NCBI RefSeq assembly: GCF_004114955.1
Contig: NZ_CP030053.1
Coordinates: 2,976,001-3,040,000, forward strand
DNA: 64,000 bases
Direction of reading: 5' to 3'
From: Bradyrhizobium guangzhouense
GTDB lineage: Bacteria; Pseudomonadota; Alphaproteobacteria; Rhizobiales; Xanthobacteraceae
Both the position numbers and the translations under genes were made by a program. Positions 55,379 through 64,000 of the stretch are shown one piece after another (position 1 is the stretch's first letter; every line of letters starts with the position of its first letter). The notes below the pieces were generated by a model. It searched no databases. It was not told the DNA's origin and saw nothing but the letters and a program-made list of their open reading frames with translations.

Positions 55379-55403
55379 CCAACGCTTTTCGGAGTAGACC
55401 ACG

Positions 55404-55610
55404 ATGGCCAAGGACGCCGCAAAGTCCGCAAAGACGATCAAGCTCGAGCAGACCGGCAGCGCGATCCGCCGCCATCACTCGCAGCGTTCAACGCTGATCG
55501 GGCTCAAGCTCAACAAGATCGGCCGCACCAGCGAACTGCCGGACACTCCGGCCGTCCGCGGCATGATCGAAAAGGTTCACCATCTCGTCCGCATCGTCGA
55601 CGAGAAGTAA
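55404..55610 (+). CDS. rpmD: 50S ribosomal protein L30
   Basis: 68 residues; core [19 protein letters not shown] and [15 protein letters not shown] match L30. Slightly longer than the 59-residue E. coli form, with a charged N-terminus. Confidence 0.98.
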   Translation: MAKDAAKSAKTIKLEQTGSAIRRHHSQRSTLIGLKLNKIGRTSELPDTPAVRGMIEKVHHLVRIVDEK

Positions 55611-55658
55611 AATTGCGCGCATGATCCAGATCATGCGCAAAACACAAGGAGCAGGGCG

Positions 55659-56144
55659 ATGAAGCTCAGCGATATCGCCGACAACGCCGGCTCGCGCAAG
55701 AAGCGCATGCGCGTCGGCCGTGGCATCGGTTCGGGCAAGGGCAAGCAGTCCGGCCGCGGCGGCAAGGGCCAGACCGCGCGTTCGGGCGTGCGCATCAAGG
55801 GTTTCGAAGGCGGCCAGATGCCGATGCATCGCCGTCTGCCCAAGCGTGGCTTCAACAACATCTTCCGCGTCGAGTATGCCGAGATCAATCTCGACCGTCT
55901 CCAGGATGCGGTCGATGCCAAGAAGCTCGACACCGGCAGCGTCGTCAACGTCGAGGCGCTGGTGAAGGCCGGCGTGCTGCGCCGCGCCAAGGCGGGCCTG
56001 CGGCTGCTCGGCCGCGGCGAGCTCAAGGCCAAGCTGAACATCGAGGTCCACGGCGCCACCAAGTCCGCGATCGAAGCGGTCGAGAAGGCCGGTGGTTCGG
56101 TGAAGATCCTCGCCCCTGCCAAGGAAGAAGGCGAGGCGGCGTAA
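55659..56144 (+). CDS. rplO: 50S ribosomal protein L15
   Basis: 161 residues. Gly/Arg-rich N-terminus with [17 protein letters not shown] and [18 protein letters not shown]; folded C-terminal domain. A perfect 8-bp hairpin follows the stop, before secY. Confidence 0.99.
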   Translation: MKLSDIADNAGSRKKRMRVGRGIGSGKGKQSGRGGKGQTARSGVRIKGFEGGQMPMHRRLPKRGFNNIFRVEYAEINLDRLQDAVDAKKLDTGSVVNVEALVKAGVLRRAKAGLRLLGRGELKAKLNIEVHGATKSAIEAVEKAGGSVKILAPAKEEGEAA

Positions 56145-56157
56145 CATCTGCGTCATT

Positions 56158-56179
56158 GGCCCGCGCCTCGCGGGCCTTT
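56158..56179 (+). terminator. Hairpin between rplO and secY
   Basis: Perfect stem GGCCCGCG/CGCGGGCC, loop CCT, then TTTA. It could reduce transcription from the ribosomal genes into secY. Confidence 0.5.
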
Positions 56180-56294
56180 ACGCATGCGGGACGATGGACT
56201 TATCGAAGCCGAAGCCCCAGATAATGTCCGGCGTCCGCTAAAATAGCCCGGCCGCGGGTATGACGGCGCAAAAGGCGGCGGGAGAAAGTCCAAT

Positions 56295-57626
56295 ATGGCC
56301 TCTGCAGCGGAACAACTGGCAGCCAATCTCAATTTCGGCGCGTTCGCCAAGGCCGACGAACTGAAGAAGCGCATCTGGTTCACGCTGGGTGCGCTGCTCG
56401 TTTATCGGCTCGGAACCTACATCCCGCTGCCCGGCATCGATCCCAACATCTGGGAGCAGGTGTTCAAGTCGCAGGCAGGCGGCATTCTCGGCATGTTCAA
56501 CATGTTCGCCGGCGGCGGCATCCACCGCATGGCGATCTTCGCGCTGAACATCATGCCGTACATCTCGGCCTCGATCATCATCCAGCTGCTCACCACCGTC
56601 TCGCCGCAGCTCGAGGCGCTGAAGAAGGAAGGTGAGGCGGGCCGCAAGACGCTGAACCAGTACACCCGCTACCTCACGGTGATCCTGGCCGCGTTCCAGT
56701 CCTACGGCATCGCGGTCGGCCTCGAAGGCGCCGGCAACGTCGTCAGCGACCCCGGCATGTTCTTCCGTCTCTCCACCGCGATCACGCTGACCGGCGGCAC
56801 CATGTTCCTGATGTGGCTGGGCGAGCAGATCACCTCGCGCGGCATCGGCAACGGCATCTCGCTGATCATTCTCTCCGGCATCGTCGCCGAGCTGCCCGCA
56901 GCGCTCGCCAACATGCTCGAGCTCGGCCGTCAGGGTGCGATGTCGACCGGTCTGATCCTGGTCGTGATCGTGATGGCGGTCGCCGTGATCGCGTTCATCG
57001 TGTTCATGGAGCGCGCCCAGCGCCGGCTGCTGATCCAGTATCCGAAGCGCCAGGTCGGCAACAAGATGTTCGAGGGCCAGTCCTCGCATCTGCCGCTCAA
57101 GCTCAATACCTCGGGCGTGATCCCGCCGATCTTCGCGTCCTCGCTGCTGCTGCTGCCGACCACGGTTGCGAACTTCAACGCGGGCAAGGGACCGGAATGG
57201 TTCCAGTGGATTACCACCCAGCTCGGCCACGGCCGTCCGCTGTTCCTGGTGCTCTATCTCGCGCTGATCGTGTTCTTCGCCTTCTTCTACACCGCGATCG
57301 TGTTCAACCCGACCGAGACCGCGGACAATCTGAAGAAGCACGGCGGCTTCATCCCGGGCATCCGCCCCGGCGAGCGTACCGCTGAGTACATCGATTACGT
57401 GCTGTCGCGCATTACCGTTCTCGGTGCGATCTATCTGGCGATCGTCTGCTTGATCCCGGAAATCCTGATCTCCTACGCCTCGGTGCCGTTCTACTTCGGC
57501 GGCACGTCGCTGCTGATCGTCGTCAGCGTCACCATGGATACGGTGGCGCAGGTGCAGGGCTATCTCTTGGCGCACCAGTACGAAGGCCTGATCCGCAAGT
57601 CGAAGCTGCGGGGCCGTCGCCGCTAA
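56295..57626 (+). CDS. secY: Preprotein translocase subunit SecY
   Basis: 443 residues with about ten membrane helices. LPGIDPN in the first periplasmic loop, [19 protein letters not shown], the cytosolic [17 protein letters not shown] loop and [16 protein letters not shown] are typical. It forms the protein-conducting channel of the inner membrane with SecE (22460) and SecG. The gap from rplO is 150 bp and holds a hairpin. Confidence 0.99.
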   Translation: MASAAEQLAANLNFGAFAKADELKKRIWFTLGALLVYRLGTYIPLPGIDPNIWEQVFKSQAGGILGMFNMFAGGGIHRMAIFALNIMPYISASIIIQLLTTVSPQLEALKKEGEAGRKTLNQYTRYLTVILAAFQSYGIAVGLEGAGNVVSDPGMFFRLSTAITLTGGTMFLMWLGEQITSRGIGNGISLIILSGIVAELPAALANMLELGRQGAMSTGLILVVIVMAVAVIAFIVFMERAQRRLLIQYPKRQVGNKMFEGQSSHLPLKLNTSGVIPPIFASSLLLLPTTVANFNAGKGPEWFQWITTQLGHGRPLFLVLYLALIVFFAFFYTAIVFNPTETADNLKKHGGFIPGIRPGERTAEYIDYVLSRITVLGAIYLAIVCLIPEILISYASVPFYFGGTSLLIVVSVTMDTVAQVQGYLLAHQYEGLIRKSKLRGRRR

Positions 57627-57644
57627 GCGGCGCATTCACTGAAG

Positions 57645-57664
57645 GCGGCGCATCCGCGCCGCCG
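57645..57664 (+). terminator. Hairpin after secY
   Basis: Perfect stem GGCGGCG/CGCCGCC, loop CATCCG, no T run. Followed 110 bp later by a candidate promoter for adk. Confidence 0.4.
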
Positions 57665-57775
57665 ATTCGCTCGCGCAGGCGATGCGCGGCACCTACCGAA
57701 GCGATCAGTCGGTCATTCGGTCGCATCGCAAGAGCTGCTCTCACTGCAGCACAATCCCTGATTTCAAAGGCCTTC

Positions 57776-57805
57776 TTGGCGTCCGGGCATTTGCTCCCTT
57801 ATGAT
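57776..57805 (+). promoter_or_regulatory. Candidate promoter for adk
   Basis: TTGGCG, 18-bp spacer, TATGAT. The -10 matches consensus in five of six positions. Leader of about 93 nt to ATG 57905. Confidence 0.45.
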
Positions 57806-57904
57806 ATGGGTAGCGGTGCGGCGCCGATTGTGGTTTGCACTGTTGTCAAACTTTCAAACACGGGTGCGCGAGCTATCGCTCACCAATCCGGGGGGCGTAC
57901 GCCG

Positions 57905-58759
57905 ATGAGAATTATACTTCTTGGACCGCCAGGGTCGGGCAAGGGGACCCAGGCGCAGCTGCTGGTGCAGCGCTATGGCATCGTCCAGCTCTCGACCGGC
58001 GAGATGTTGCGTGCAGCAGTCGCGGCCGGCACGCCGGTCGGCCTCAAGGCCAAGGAGATCATGGCTGGCGGCGGGCTCGTGCCTGACGACGTCGTGGTCG
58101 GCATCATCTCCGATCGCATCGACCAGCCGGACGCCAAGCACGGCTTCATCCTCGACGGTTTCCCGCGCACCGTGCCGCAGGCCGAGGCGCTGGACAATCT
58201 GCTCCGGCACAAGCACCTCAAGCTCGACGCCGTGATCGAGCTCCGCGTTAATGAGAGCGCGCTGCTGAGTCGGGTCGAGACCCGCGTCGCCCAGATGCGG
58301 GAGCGCGGGGAGGAGGTTCGCCTCGACGACACCCCGGAGGTCCTGACCAAGCGGCTCGCCAGCTACCGTAGCCAGACGGAACCCCTGATTCACTACTATT
58401 CCGAGCGTCGCAAGCTCTCGACCATCGACGGCATGATGGCCATCGACGAGGTCACGCGCGCCATCCACCGCCAGCTGCTGGCGCTGGGCGCCGTCGAGCC
58501 CAAGACCCATGCCCGTAGTGCGGCCAAGGCGGCGCCCGCCAAAAAGGCCAAGGCAGCCAAGAAGGTGGCCAAAAAGCCGGCGAAATCGGTAAAAAAGGCC
58601 GCGAAATCGGCTAAATCCGCCAAAAAGGCCGTGAAGGGCACTAAAAAGGCAGCCAAGAAAGCAGCCAAGAAAACGGTCAAAAAGGCGGCCAAGACGGCAG
58701 TCAAAAAGGGTGCCAAAAAGGCCGCAAAAAAGGTCACGAAAAAGCGAGCCAAGCGCTAG
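57905..58759 (+). CDS. adk: Adenylate kinase with a histone H1-like C-terminal tail
   Basis: 284 residues from ATG 57905. Kinase core about 1-196: P-loop GPPGSGKGT (7-15), AMP-site STGEMLR (30-36), DGFPRT (84-89) and a short LID without the Cys zinc site (about 122-150). It balances AMP, ADP and ATP. Unusual: residues about 200-284 are a Lys/Ala tail with about 35 Lys in 85 residues, built of AKKA-type units. The tail uses AAA codons far more than the core and neighbours. The tail may bind nucleic acid, ribosomes or polyphosphate, or be a phase-variable low-complexity addition. Confidence 0.95.
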   Translation: MRIILLGPPGSGKGTQAQLLVQRYGIVQLSTGEMLRAAVAAGTPVGLKAKEIMAGGGLVPDDVVVGIISDRIDQPDAKHGFILDGFPRTVPQAEALDNLLRHKHLKLDAVIELRVNESALLSRVETRVAQMRERGEEVRLDDTPEVLTKRLASYRSQTEPLIHYYSERRKLSTIDGMMAIDEVTRAIHRQLLALGAVEPKTHARSAAKAAPAKKAKAAKKVAKKPAKSVKKAAKSAKSAKKAVKGTKKAAKKAAKKTVKKAAKTAVKKGAKKAAKKVTKKRAKR

Positions 58760-58765
58760 CGGCGG

Positions 58766-58795
58766 TTGACGAAAGCCCCCTGAATCCCTTAATAA
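58766..58795 (+). promoter_or_regulatory. Candidate promoter for rpsM-rpsK-rpoA
   Basis: TTGACG, 18-bp spacer, TAATAA, just after adk. It would give a leader of about 145 nt before rpsM. Confidence 0.4.
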
Positions 58796-58947
58796 GCCCC
58801 GCATCCAAGTCGGATAGTTTCAAACGATGCCGGGCCCCAGGAAGACCAGGGGTGGGCGTCGTGTTCGCGTTTGTGAACACCTGCCCGAGAAACATAAGCA
58901 CTTAAAGCCCGATTCCTGACGAGGGATCGGCAACAGGAGAGAAGGCC

Positions 58948-59316
58948 GTGGCCCGTATTGCCGGCGTGAACATTCCGACCAACAAGCGCGTGCTGATCGC
59001 GCTCCAGTACATCCATGGCATCGGCCAGAAGATCGCTGGTGAGATCCTCGAAAAGGTGAAGATCCCCGAGGATCGTCGCGTCAATCAGCTCAGCGACGCC
59101 GAAGTGCTCCAGATCCGCGAAGTGATCGATCGCGACTATCTGGTCGAGGGCGATTTGCGTCGTGAAGTCGGTATCAACATCAAGCGTCTGATGGACCTCG
59201 GCTGCTATCGCGGCCTGCGTCATCGTCGCGGTCTGCCGGTGCGCGGTCAGCGCACCCATACCAATGCGCGTACGCGCAAGGGTCCGGCCAAGGCCATCGC
59301 CGGCAAGAAGAAGTAA
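58948..59316 (+). CDS. rpsM: 30S ribosomal protein S13
   Basis: 122 residues, GTG start with AGGAGA upstream. [13 protein letters not shown] start and [18 protein letters not shown] end. S13 contacts P-site tRNA and forms bridge B1. Followed by a strong GAAA-loop hairpin before rpsK. Confidence 0.99.
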   Translation: MARIAGVNIPTNKRVLIALQYIHGIGQKIAGEILEKVKIPEDRRVNQLSDAEVLQIREVIDRDYLVEGDLRREVGINIKRLMDLGCYRGLRHRRGLPVRGQRTHTNARTRKGPAKAIAGKKK

Positions 59317-59335
59317 GTTTTCGAAACCAATCGCG

Positions 59336-59371
59336 GCGTGTGGCGATAGGGGAAACCCTTTCGCCACGCGC
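59336..59371 (+). terminator. Long GAAA-capped hairpin between rpsM and rpsK
   Basis: An 11-bp lower stem (59336-59346 with 59361-59371, one G-U), one mismatch, then AGGG/CCCT capped by GAAA. No T run, so a processing or stability element is as likely as a terminator. Confidence 0.5.
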
Positions 59372-59437
59372 TTCTCGTTCCACAGGTGTAGCCGCTGGCA
59401 TTACGGCGGCGTTTGAGATCTCCAGGAAAGGTACTCT

Positions 59438-59827
59438 ATGGGCAAGGAAGCCACCCGCGTTCGTCGTCGTGAGCGCAAGAACATCGCCTCCGGCGTCGCG
59501 CACGTGAACTCGTCCTTCAATAACACGACCATCACCATCACCGACGCGCAGGGCAACACGATTGCCTGGTCCTCCGCCGGCACGATGGGTTTCAAGGGCT
59601 CGCGCAAGTCGACCCCGTATGCCGCTCAGGTCGCCGCTGAAGACGTGTCCAAGAAGGCGCAGGAACACGGCATGCGCACGCTGGAAGTCGAAGTCGCCGG
59701 TCCCGGTTCGGGTCGTGAGTCGGCGCTCCGCGCGCTGCAGGCTGCGGGCTTTACCGTCACCTCGATCCGCGACGTGACCACGATCCCACACAACGGTTGC
59801 CGTCCCCGCAAGCGTCGGCGCGTTTGA
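59438..59827 (+). CDS. rpsK: 30S ribosomal protein S11
   Basis: 129 residues. [27 protein letters not shown] and the [14 protein letters not shown] end. S11 lies on the platform and lines the E site. A hairpin with a T5 tract follows before rpoA. Confidence 0.99.
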   Translation: MGKEATRVRRRERKNIASGVAHVNSSFNNTTITITDAQGNTIAWSSAGTMGFKGSRKSTPYAAQVAAEDVSKKAQEHGMRTLEVEVAGPGSGRESALRALQAAGFTVTSIRDVTTIPHNGCRPRKRRRV

Positions 59828-59834
59828 TACGAAG

Positions 59835-59868
59835 TTGCGGGCGCATCGGTCGCCCGCAATGACTTTTT
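59835..59868 (+). terminator. Terminator-like hairpin between rpsK and rpoA
   Basis: Perfect 9-bp stem TTGCGGGCG/CGCCCGCAA, loop CATCGGT, then TGAC and five T. It may partly terminate ahead of rpoA. Confidence 0.55.
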
Positions 59869-59939
59869 GCAAAGCCGCGCGAATGATCCGCGGCCTTTCT
59901 CCAACGCCAGTGCCTGCAACTGCAGTTTGACTGGCCTGT

Positions 59940-60971
59940 ATGGGTGAAACAGTGACGATCCAGAAAAATTGGCAAGAACTGATTCGGCCGAACAAGCTCC
60001 AGATTCAGCCCGGCAGCGATCCCTCGCGTTTCGCGACCATCGTCGCCGAGCCGCTCGAGCGCGGTTTCGGCCAGACGCTCGGCAACGCGTTGCGCCGCAT
60101 CCTGCTCTCCTCGCTCCAGGGCGCGGCGGTGCAGTCGGTGCACATCGACGGCGTGCTGCACGAGTTCTCCTCGATCGCTGGCGTCCGTGAGGACGTCACC
60201 GACATCGTGCTCAACATCAAGGACATCTCGATCAAGATGCAGGGCGAAGGCCCCAAGCGCATGGTTGTGAAGAAGTCTGGCCCGGGCGTTGTCACCGCCG
60301 GTGACATCCAGACCGTCGGCGACGTTGTCGTGCTGAACCCGGACCTGCAGATCTGCACCCTCGACGAGGGCGCCGAGATCCGAATGGAGTTCACGGTCTC
60401 GACCGGCAAGGGCTACGTGCCCGCCGAGCGCAACCGTCCCGAGGATGCACCGATCGGCCTGATCCCGGTCGATAGCCTGTATTCGCCGGTCCGCAAGGTC
60501 TCCTACAAGGTCGAGAACACCCGCGAGGGCCAGATCCTCGACTACGACAAGCTGACCATGACGATCGAGACCAACGGTGCGCTGACGCCGGATGATTCGG
60601 TGGCTTACGCCGCCCGCATCCTGCAGGATCAGCTCAACGTGTTCGTCAACTTCGAAGAGCCGCGCAAGGAAGTCGCCCAGGAGATCATCCCGGACCTCGC
60701 CTTCAACCCGGCCTTCCTCAAGAAGGTGGACGAGCTCGAGCTGTCGGTGCGTTCGGCCAACTGCCTGAAGAACGACAATATCGTCTACATCGGCGACCTC
60801 GTGCAGAAGAGCGAAGCGGAAATGCTCCGCACCCCGAACTTCGGCCGCAAGTCGCTGAACGAGATCAAGGAAGTGCTGGCCCAGATGGGTCTGCATCTCG
60901 GCATGGAAGTGCCGGGCTGGCCGCCGGAGAACATCGACGAGCTCGCCAAGCGCTTCGAAGATCATTATTGA
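59940..60971 (+). CDS. rpoA: DNA-directed RNA polymerase subunit alpha
   Basis: 343 residues. N-terminal assembly domain ([34 protein letters not shown]), flexible linker, and C-terminal DNA-binding domain ([31 protein letters not shown]). It dimerises to start polymerase assembly and binds UP elements and activators. It is flanked by terminator-like hairpins on both sides. Confidence 0.99.
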   Translation: MGETVTIQKNWQELIRPNKLQIQPGSDPSRFATIVAEPLERGFGQTLGNALRRILLSSLQGAAVQSVHIDGVLHEFSSIAGVREDVTDIVLNIKDISIKMQGEGPKRMVVKKSGPGVVTAGDIQTVGDVVVLNPDLQICTLDEGAEIRMEFTVSTGKGYVPAERNRPEDAPIGLIPVDSLYSPVRKVSYKVENTREGQILDYDKLTMTIETNGALTPDDSVAYAARILQDQLNVFVNFEEPRKEVAQEIIPDLAFNPAFLKKVDELELSVRSANCLKNDNIVYIGDLVQKSEAEMLRTPNFGRKSLNEIKEVLAQMGLHLGMEVPGWPPENIDELAKRFEDHY

Positions 60972-60984
60972 TCCGACTTCACCG

Positions 60985-61014
60985 TGACGGCCGGCGTCCC
61001 CGGCCGTCATTTTT
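60985..61014 (+). terminator. Intrinsic terminator between rpoA and rplQ
   Basis: Perfect 10-bp stem TGACGGCCGG/CCGGCCGTCA, loop CGTCC, followed by TTTTT. A textbook terminator placed inside the usual rpoA-rplQ pair. Confidence 0.8.
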
Positions 61015-61092
61015 ATGGGCGAACGCAGGAAGCCCACCTGAGCAACTGGTCCGACGAACCGTCGCGGCAGTTCTAGAACAAGGAATAGTTAC

Positions 61093-61509
61093 ATGCGTCA
61101 CGGCAAGGTTCATCGGAAGCTCAACCGCACGGCCGAGCACCGCCGCGCGATGTTCGCCAACATGGCGGCCGCGCTGATCAAGCACGAGCAGATCGTCACC
61201 ACGCTGCCCAAGGCCAAGGAGCTTCGTCCGATCGTCGAGAAGCTCGTCACCCTCGGCAAGAAGGGCGGCCTGTCCATGCGCCGCCAGGCCATCTCGGAGA
61301 TGCGCGACAAGGACCAGGTCAAGAAGCTGTTCGACGTGCTGGCGCCCCGTTACAAGGATCGCCAGGGCGGCTACACGCGCATCATCAAGGCCGGCTTCCG
61401 CTACGGCGACAACGCCGCGATGGCCGTGATCGAGTTCGTCGATCGCGACGTCGATGCCAAGGGCCAGGACTCAGGTCCCGTGCAGGCAAAGGAAGCCGAG
61501 GCGGCGTAA
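61093..61509 (+). CDS. rplQ: 50S ribosomal protein L17
   Basis: 138 residues. [20 protein letters not shown] start and [21 protein letters not shown]; a short C-terminal tail is added. L17 lies near the exit tunnel. It ends the ribosomal cluster; a strong terminator also precedes it, so it must be read through or have a promoter not recognised here. Confidence 0.98.
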   Translation: MRHGKVHRKLNRTAEHRRAMFANMAAALIKHEQIVTTLPKAKELRPIVEKLVTLGKKGGLSMRRQAISEMRDKDQVKKLFDVLAPRYKDRQGGYTRIIKAGFRYGDNAAMAVIEFVDRDVDAKGQDSGPVQAKEAEAA

Positions 61510-61529
61510 GCCAAATCGCATAGCGTTTC

Positions 61530-61559
61530 AAAAGCGGCGCCCTTCGGTGCCGCTTTTTT
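61530..61559 (+). terminator. Intrinsic terminator after rplQ
   Basis: Stem AAAAGCGGCGCC/GGTGCCGCTTTT with one G-U pair, loop CTTC, ending in a run of six T (61554-61559). Ends the superoperon. Confidence 0.88.
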
Positions 61560-61625
61560 GTATCTCGCAGCCATTTCTCACGCTGCGCACGATGATTTCT
61601 AGCAAAGCATTTGATGGGGGCTTCG

Positions 61626-62462
61626 ATGAGGATGGCCTTTGCGATCGCGCTGGCACTGCTGACGTCGCCGATATCAGCCGAAACGTTGGTCGAGCGCGGC
61701 GCTTATCTCGTTGGCAGCGTGATGGTCTGCAACAACTGCCATACGCCGCGCGGGCCGCAAGGCCTCGACATGACGCGCATGCTCTCGGGCGGCCAGACCT
61801 TTGACGAGCCCGCCTTCAAGGTCACCGCATCCAACATCACGCCCGACAAGGAGACCGGCATCGGCAGCTGGAGCGATGCCGAGCTGAAGCACTTCCTCGT
61901 CAGCGGCATCAGGCCGAACGGATCGGCGGTTGCGCCCATCATGCCGACCATCTTCTACACTGTGCTCACGGCGCGCGATCTCGACGCGCTCACGGCTTAC
62001 TTGCGCTCGGTGCCATCTGTGCATCGCGAGACGCCAGCGCCGGAATACAGGGTCGCGCTGAAGCCGGAGATGCCGAGTTACGCCGGCAAGCAGGCGACCG
62101 AGGGGGAACTGTCCGACAAGCTCGCCCGCGGCCGCTATCTCATCACCATCGCCCATTGTCTCGAATGCCACACGCCGGAGGGCCCGTCCGTGGTGCACGA
62201 TTTCGCCGGCGCGAGCGGGAAGGGTGGCCGAACGTTCAAAGGCCCATGGGGCTCGTCCGTCTCGCCCAACATCACCTCGGATCCTGTGGCCGGCCTCGGG
62301 CAGTGGAGCGACGACGAAATCAAGCGTGCGATTACGCAAGGCATCGCGCGCGACGGTCGCAAGCTCAAGCCGCCGATGGCTTATGCTGGCTATGCCACCA
62401 TGACGGCTCAGGATCTCGATGCAATCGTCGCGTTCGTCCGGACACTACCGCCGAAAAGCTGA
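61626..62462 (+). CDS. Periplasmic diheme c-type cytochrome
   Basis: 278 residues from ATG 61626, which has GGGGG upstream; ATG 61614 and TTG 61611 rejected. Signal peptide about 1-18 with cut after ISA. Two heme c sites, CNNCH (C35-H39) and CLECH (C178-H182), in two similar halves, each with a PNG or PPM-type Met ligand candidate downstream. Such proteins pass electrons from periplasmic dehydrogenases (for example alcohol or aldehyde dehydrogenases) to an oxidase. No dehydrogenase partner lies in the window. Confidence 0.9.
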   Translation: MRMAFAIALALLTSPISAETLVERGAYLVGSVMVCNNCHTPRGPQGLDMTRMLSGGQTFDEPAFKVTASNITPDKETGIGSWSDAELKHFLVSGIRPNGSAVAPIMPTIFYTVLTARDLDALTAYLRSVPSVHRETPAPEYRVALKPEMPSYAGKQATEGELSDKLARGRYLITIAHCLECHTPEGPSVVHDFAGASGKGGRTFKGPWGSSVSPNITSDPVAGLGQWSDDEIKRAITQGIARDGRKLKPPMAYAGYATMTAQDLDAIVAFVRTLPPKS

Positions 62463-62543
62463 AACCTCACGCGTCGGTGAGGGACGATTGAAGCTGCGTG
62501 TGCAGCGCACGATATCTCCGTCAACAGCAACGGAGATTGACGG

Positions 62544-63332
62544 ATGAAGATCGACCTTTCCGGAAAGACTGCCCTCGTCACCGGCTCGACCGCCGGCATC
62601 GGCCACGCCATCGCCAAGGGCCTCGCGGGCTCGGGTGCAAGCGTCGTCATCAACGGGCGCGGTCAGGACAAGGTCGATGCCGCGGTGCGCAAGTTGGAGG
62701 GAAGCGGCGCCAAGGTGCGGGGCATCGCCGCCGACGTCTCGACCGCGGCGGGCTGCAAGGCGCTGGTCGCGGCGCTCCCCGAGGTCGATATCCTCATCAA
62801 CAATGCCGGCATCTTCGAGCCGAAGGGCTTTTTCGAGATTCCGGACGAGGACTGGAGCCGCTTCTTCGAGGTCAACGTGATGAGCGGCGTGCGGCTCTCG
62901 CGCGCCTACATGCAGGGCATGCTGAAGCGCAACTGGGGCCGCATCGTCTTCATCTCCTCCGAGTCCGGGCTCAACATTCCCGCCGAGATGATCCACTACG
63001 GCATGAGCAAGACGGCCCAGCTCGCGGTCGCGCGTGGTCTCGCGCAGCTCACCCAGGGCACCGCCGTCACCGTGAACTCGGTGCTCCCCGGCCCGACCAT
63101 GTCCGAGGGCGTCGAGACCTTCGTGAAGGATCTCGCCAAGCAGAACGGGCAATCGGTGGATGAAGCCGCCGCCAATTTCGTCAAGCAGCACCGCCCGAGC
63201 TCGCTGATCCAGCGCTTTGCCAGTGTCGAGGAGATCGCCAACATGGTGGTCTATGTCGCCTCGAAGGAGGCCTCTGCGACCAACGGCGCGGCGCTGCGGG
63301 CGGAGGGCGGTATCGTCAACACCATCGCTTGA
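62544..63332 (+). CDS. Short-chain dehydrogenase/reductase (classical SDR)
   Basis: 262 residues, ATG with GGAG eight bases upstream. NAD(P)-binding TGSTAGIG (13-20), NNAG near 90, catalytic Ser in FISSESG and Tyr/Lys in HYGMSK, and the PGPTMSEGV stretch after it. The family oxidises or reduces alcohols and ketones; substrate unknown. It is 81 bp after the cytochrome gene and may or may not share its transcript. Confidence 0.93.
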   Translation: MKIDLSGKTALVTGSTAGIGHAIAKGLAGSGASVVINGRGQDKVDAAVRKLEGSGAKVRGIAADVSTAAGCKALVAALPEVDILINNAGIFEPKGFFEIPDEDWSRFFEVNVMSGVRLSRAYMQGMLKRNWGRIVFISSESGLNIPAEMIHYGMSKTAQLAVARGLAQLTQGTAVTVNSVLPGPTMSEGVETFVKDLAKQNGQSVDEAAANFVKQHRPSSLIQRFASVEEIANMVVYVASKEASATNGAALRAEGGIVNTIA

Positions 63333-63425
63333 GCCGTGATCGGGCGTGGGGAGCGGGGTTCCTGCCTAGCTGCCCTGCCGACACGCCCCTTTCATTCGTG
63401 GCGAGACTGGCTAAAAAGGGCCTCC

Positions 63426-64000
63426 ATGCTCTGGCCCCTCTCGACCCGCCACAAGCGCCTGTTCAGGCTGACATCCGCGCGCTGGCAGCGGCGTGCAATC
63501 TTTCTGCTCGGCGGGATCGGGGTCGGTGCTGCCGCGGTGGCGCTGGCGCAGCTCGCTGATCTCGCACAGCACGCCTTTGCACTTCTGCTGGCTAAGTCAC
63601 GCTATGCCGTGCTCGCAGTGACGCCGCTCGGCTTCATGCTGTCGGCCTATCTGACCATTCGCGTGTTCCCGAACGCGCAGGGCAGCGGCATCCCGCAGGC
63701 GATCGCCGCGCGGCATCTGACCGATCAGGCGGCGCGCGAGAGCCTGGTCTCGATCCGGATCGCGGTCGGCAAGATGATCCTCACGCTGTTCGGGCTGCTG
63801 TGCGGCGGCTCCGTCGGGCGGGAAGGGCCGACCGTTCAGGTCGGCGCCTCCATCATGTTCGCGCTCGGCCGTGTCTCGCCGCGCCGCCAACCTGGATTGA
63901 TCCTGGCCGGTGCGGCCGCCGGCGTCGCGGCGGCCTTCAATACGCCGCTGGCTGGCATCGTCTTCGGCATCGAGGAGATGAGCCGCGCGTTCGAGACCCG
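63426..64000 (+). CDS. CLC-family chloride channel or H+/Cl- exchanger (C-terminus beyond the window)
   Basis: Partial, 191 residues to the edge. The start ATG has AGGG upstream. The anion-filter motifs are present: GSGIP (86-90), GREGPTVQ with the gating glutamate E133, and FNTPLAGIVFGIEEM. The gating Glu supports voltage- or proton-coupled gating. It resides in the inner membrane. Downstream domains (CBS or none) cannot be seen. Confidence 0.92.
   Translation, partial: MLWPLSTRHKRLFRLTSARWQRRAIFLLGGIGVGAAAVALAQLADLAQHAFALLLAKSRYAVLAVTPLGFMLSAYLTIRVFPNAQGSGIPQAIAARHLTDQAARESLVSIRIAVGKMILTLFGLLCGGSVGREGPTVQVGASIMFALGRVSPRRQPGLILAGAAAGVAAAFNTPLAGIVFGIEEMSRAFET

Noticed and set aside
58505..58759. 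The Lys/Ala tail as a separate histone-like gene
   Set aside because: It is in frame with adenylate kinase with no stop, start or ribosome site between them.

Overview
The window looks like a chromosomal segment of an alphaproteobacterium, most likely Bradyrhizobium or a close relative. The basis is high GC, the secE-nusG-rplKAJL-rpoBC / str / S10 / spc / alpha gene order with the sequences recognised, and sigma70-type TTGACN promoters. The genus is inferred from recognition of the proteins, not from a search. No insertion sequence, integrase, CRISPR array, rRNA or tRNA gene was seen.

Region 1 (1-22104) is accessory and devoted to an unusual surface sugar. The first 1.7 kb, on the minus strand, holds two small membrane proteins with winged-helix-like C-termini and a family 2 glycosyltransferase cut by the window edge. 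A plus-strand polytopic membrane protein (1797-3446) converges on a compact 16-gene minus-strand unit running from 18951 down to 3436. That unit encodes two sugar epimerases, a fused nucleotidyltransferase/PfkB kinase with reversed HldE domain order, a HAD protein, an APH-fold kinase, a two-subunit transketolase, two tandem DegT aminotransferases, a 2OG-Fe(II) oxygenase plus an LIC12192-type protein of the so-called sporadic carbohydrate cluster, a WbuC-like cupin, three methyltransferases and a Gfo/Idh oxidoreductase. Divergent from it are a GmhA-like SIS isomerase, a flippase-like integral membrane protein and a second C-methyltransferase. Transketolase, SIS isomerase, kinase and nucleotidyltransferase together suggest an NDP-activated heptose or other extended or branched sugar that is later aminated, oxidised and methylated for a glycan.

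Region 2 (22274-36040) is secE-nusG-rplK-rplA, a D-2-hydroxyacid dehydrogenase inserted between rplA and rplJ, then rplJ-rplL-rpoB-rpoC, closed by a strong intrinsic terminator. Region 3 (36171-41571) is an accessory island between rpoC and rpsL. It has a flavin amine-oxidase-like/methyltransferase fusion, an ABC exporter with very acidic tails at both ends, and a convergent FAD oxidoreductase whose last 28 codons are antisense to the acidic tail and therefore read as poly-Ser.

Region 4 (42245-61559) is a nearly uninterrupted ribosomal superoperon: rpsL-rpsG-fusA-tuf, rpsJ to rpsQ, rplN to secY, adk (with an H1-histone-like Lys/Ala tail), rpsM-rpsK-rpoA-rplQ. Strong hairpins punctuate the distal junctions. 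Region 5 (61626-64000) carries a diheme c-type cytochrome, an SDR oxidoreductase and the start of a CLC chloride channel.
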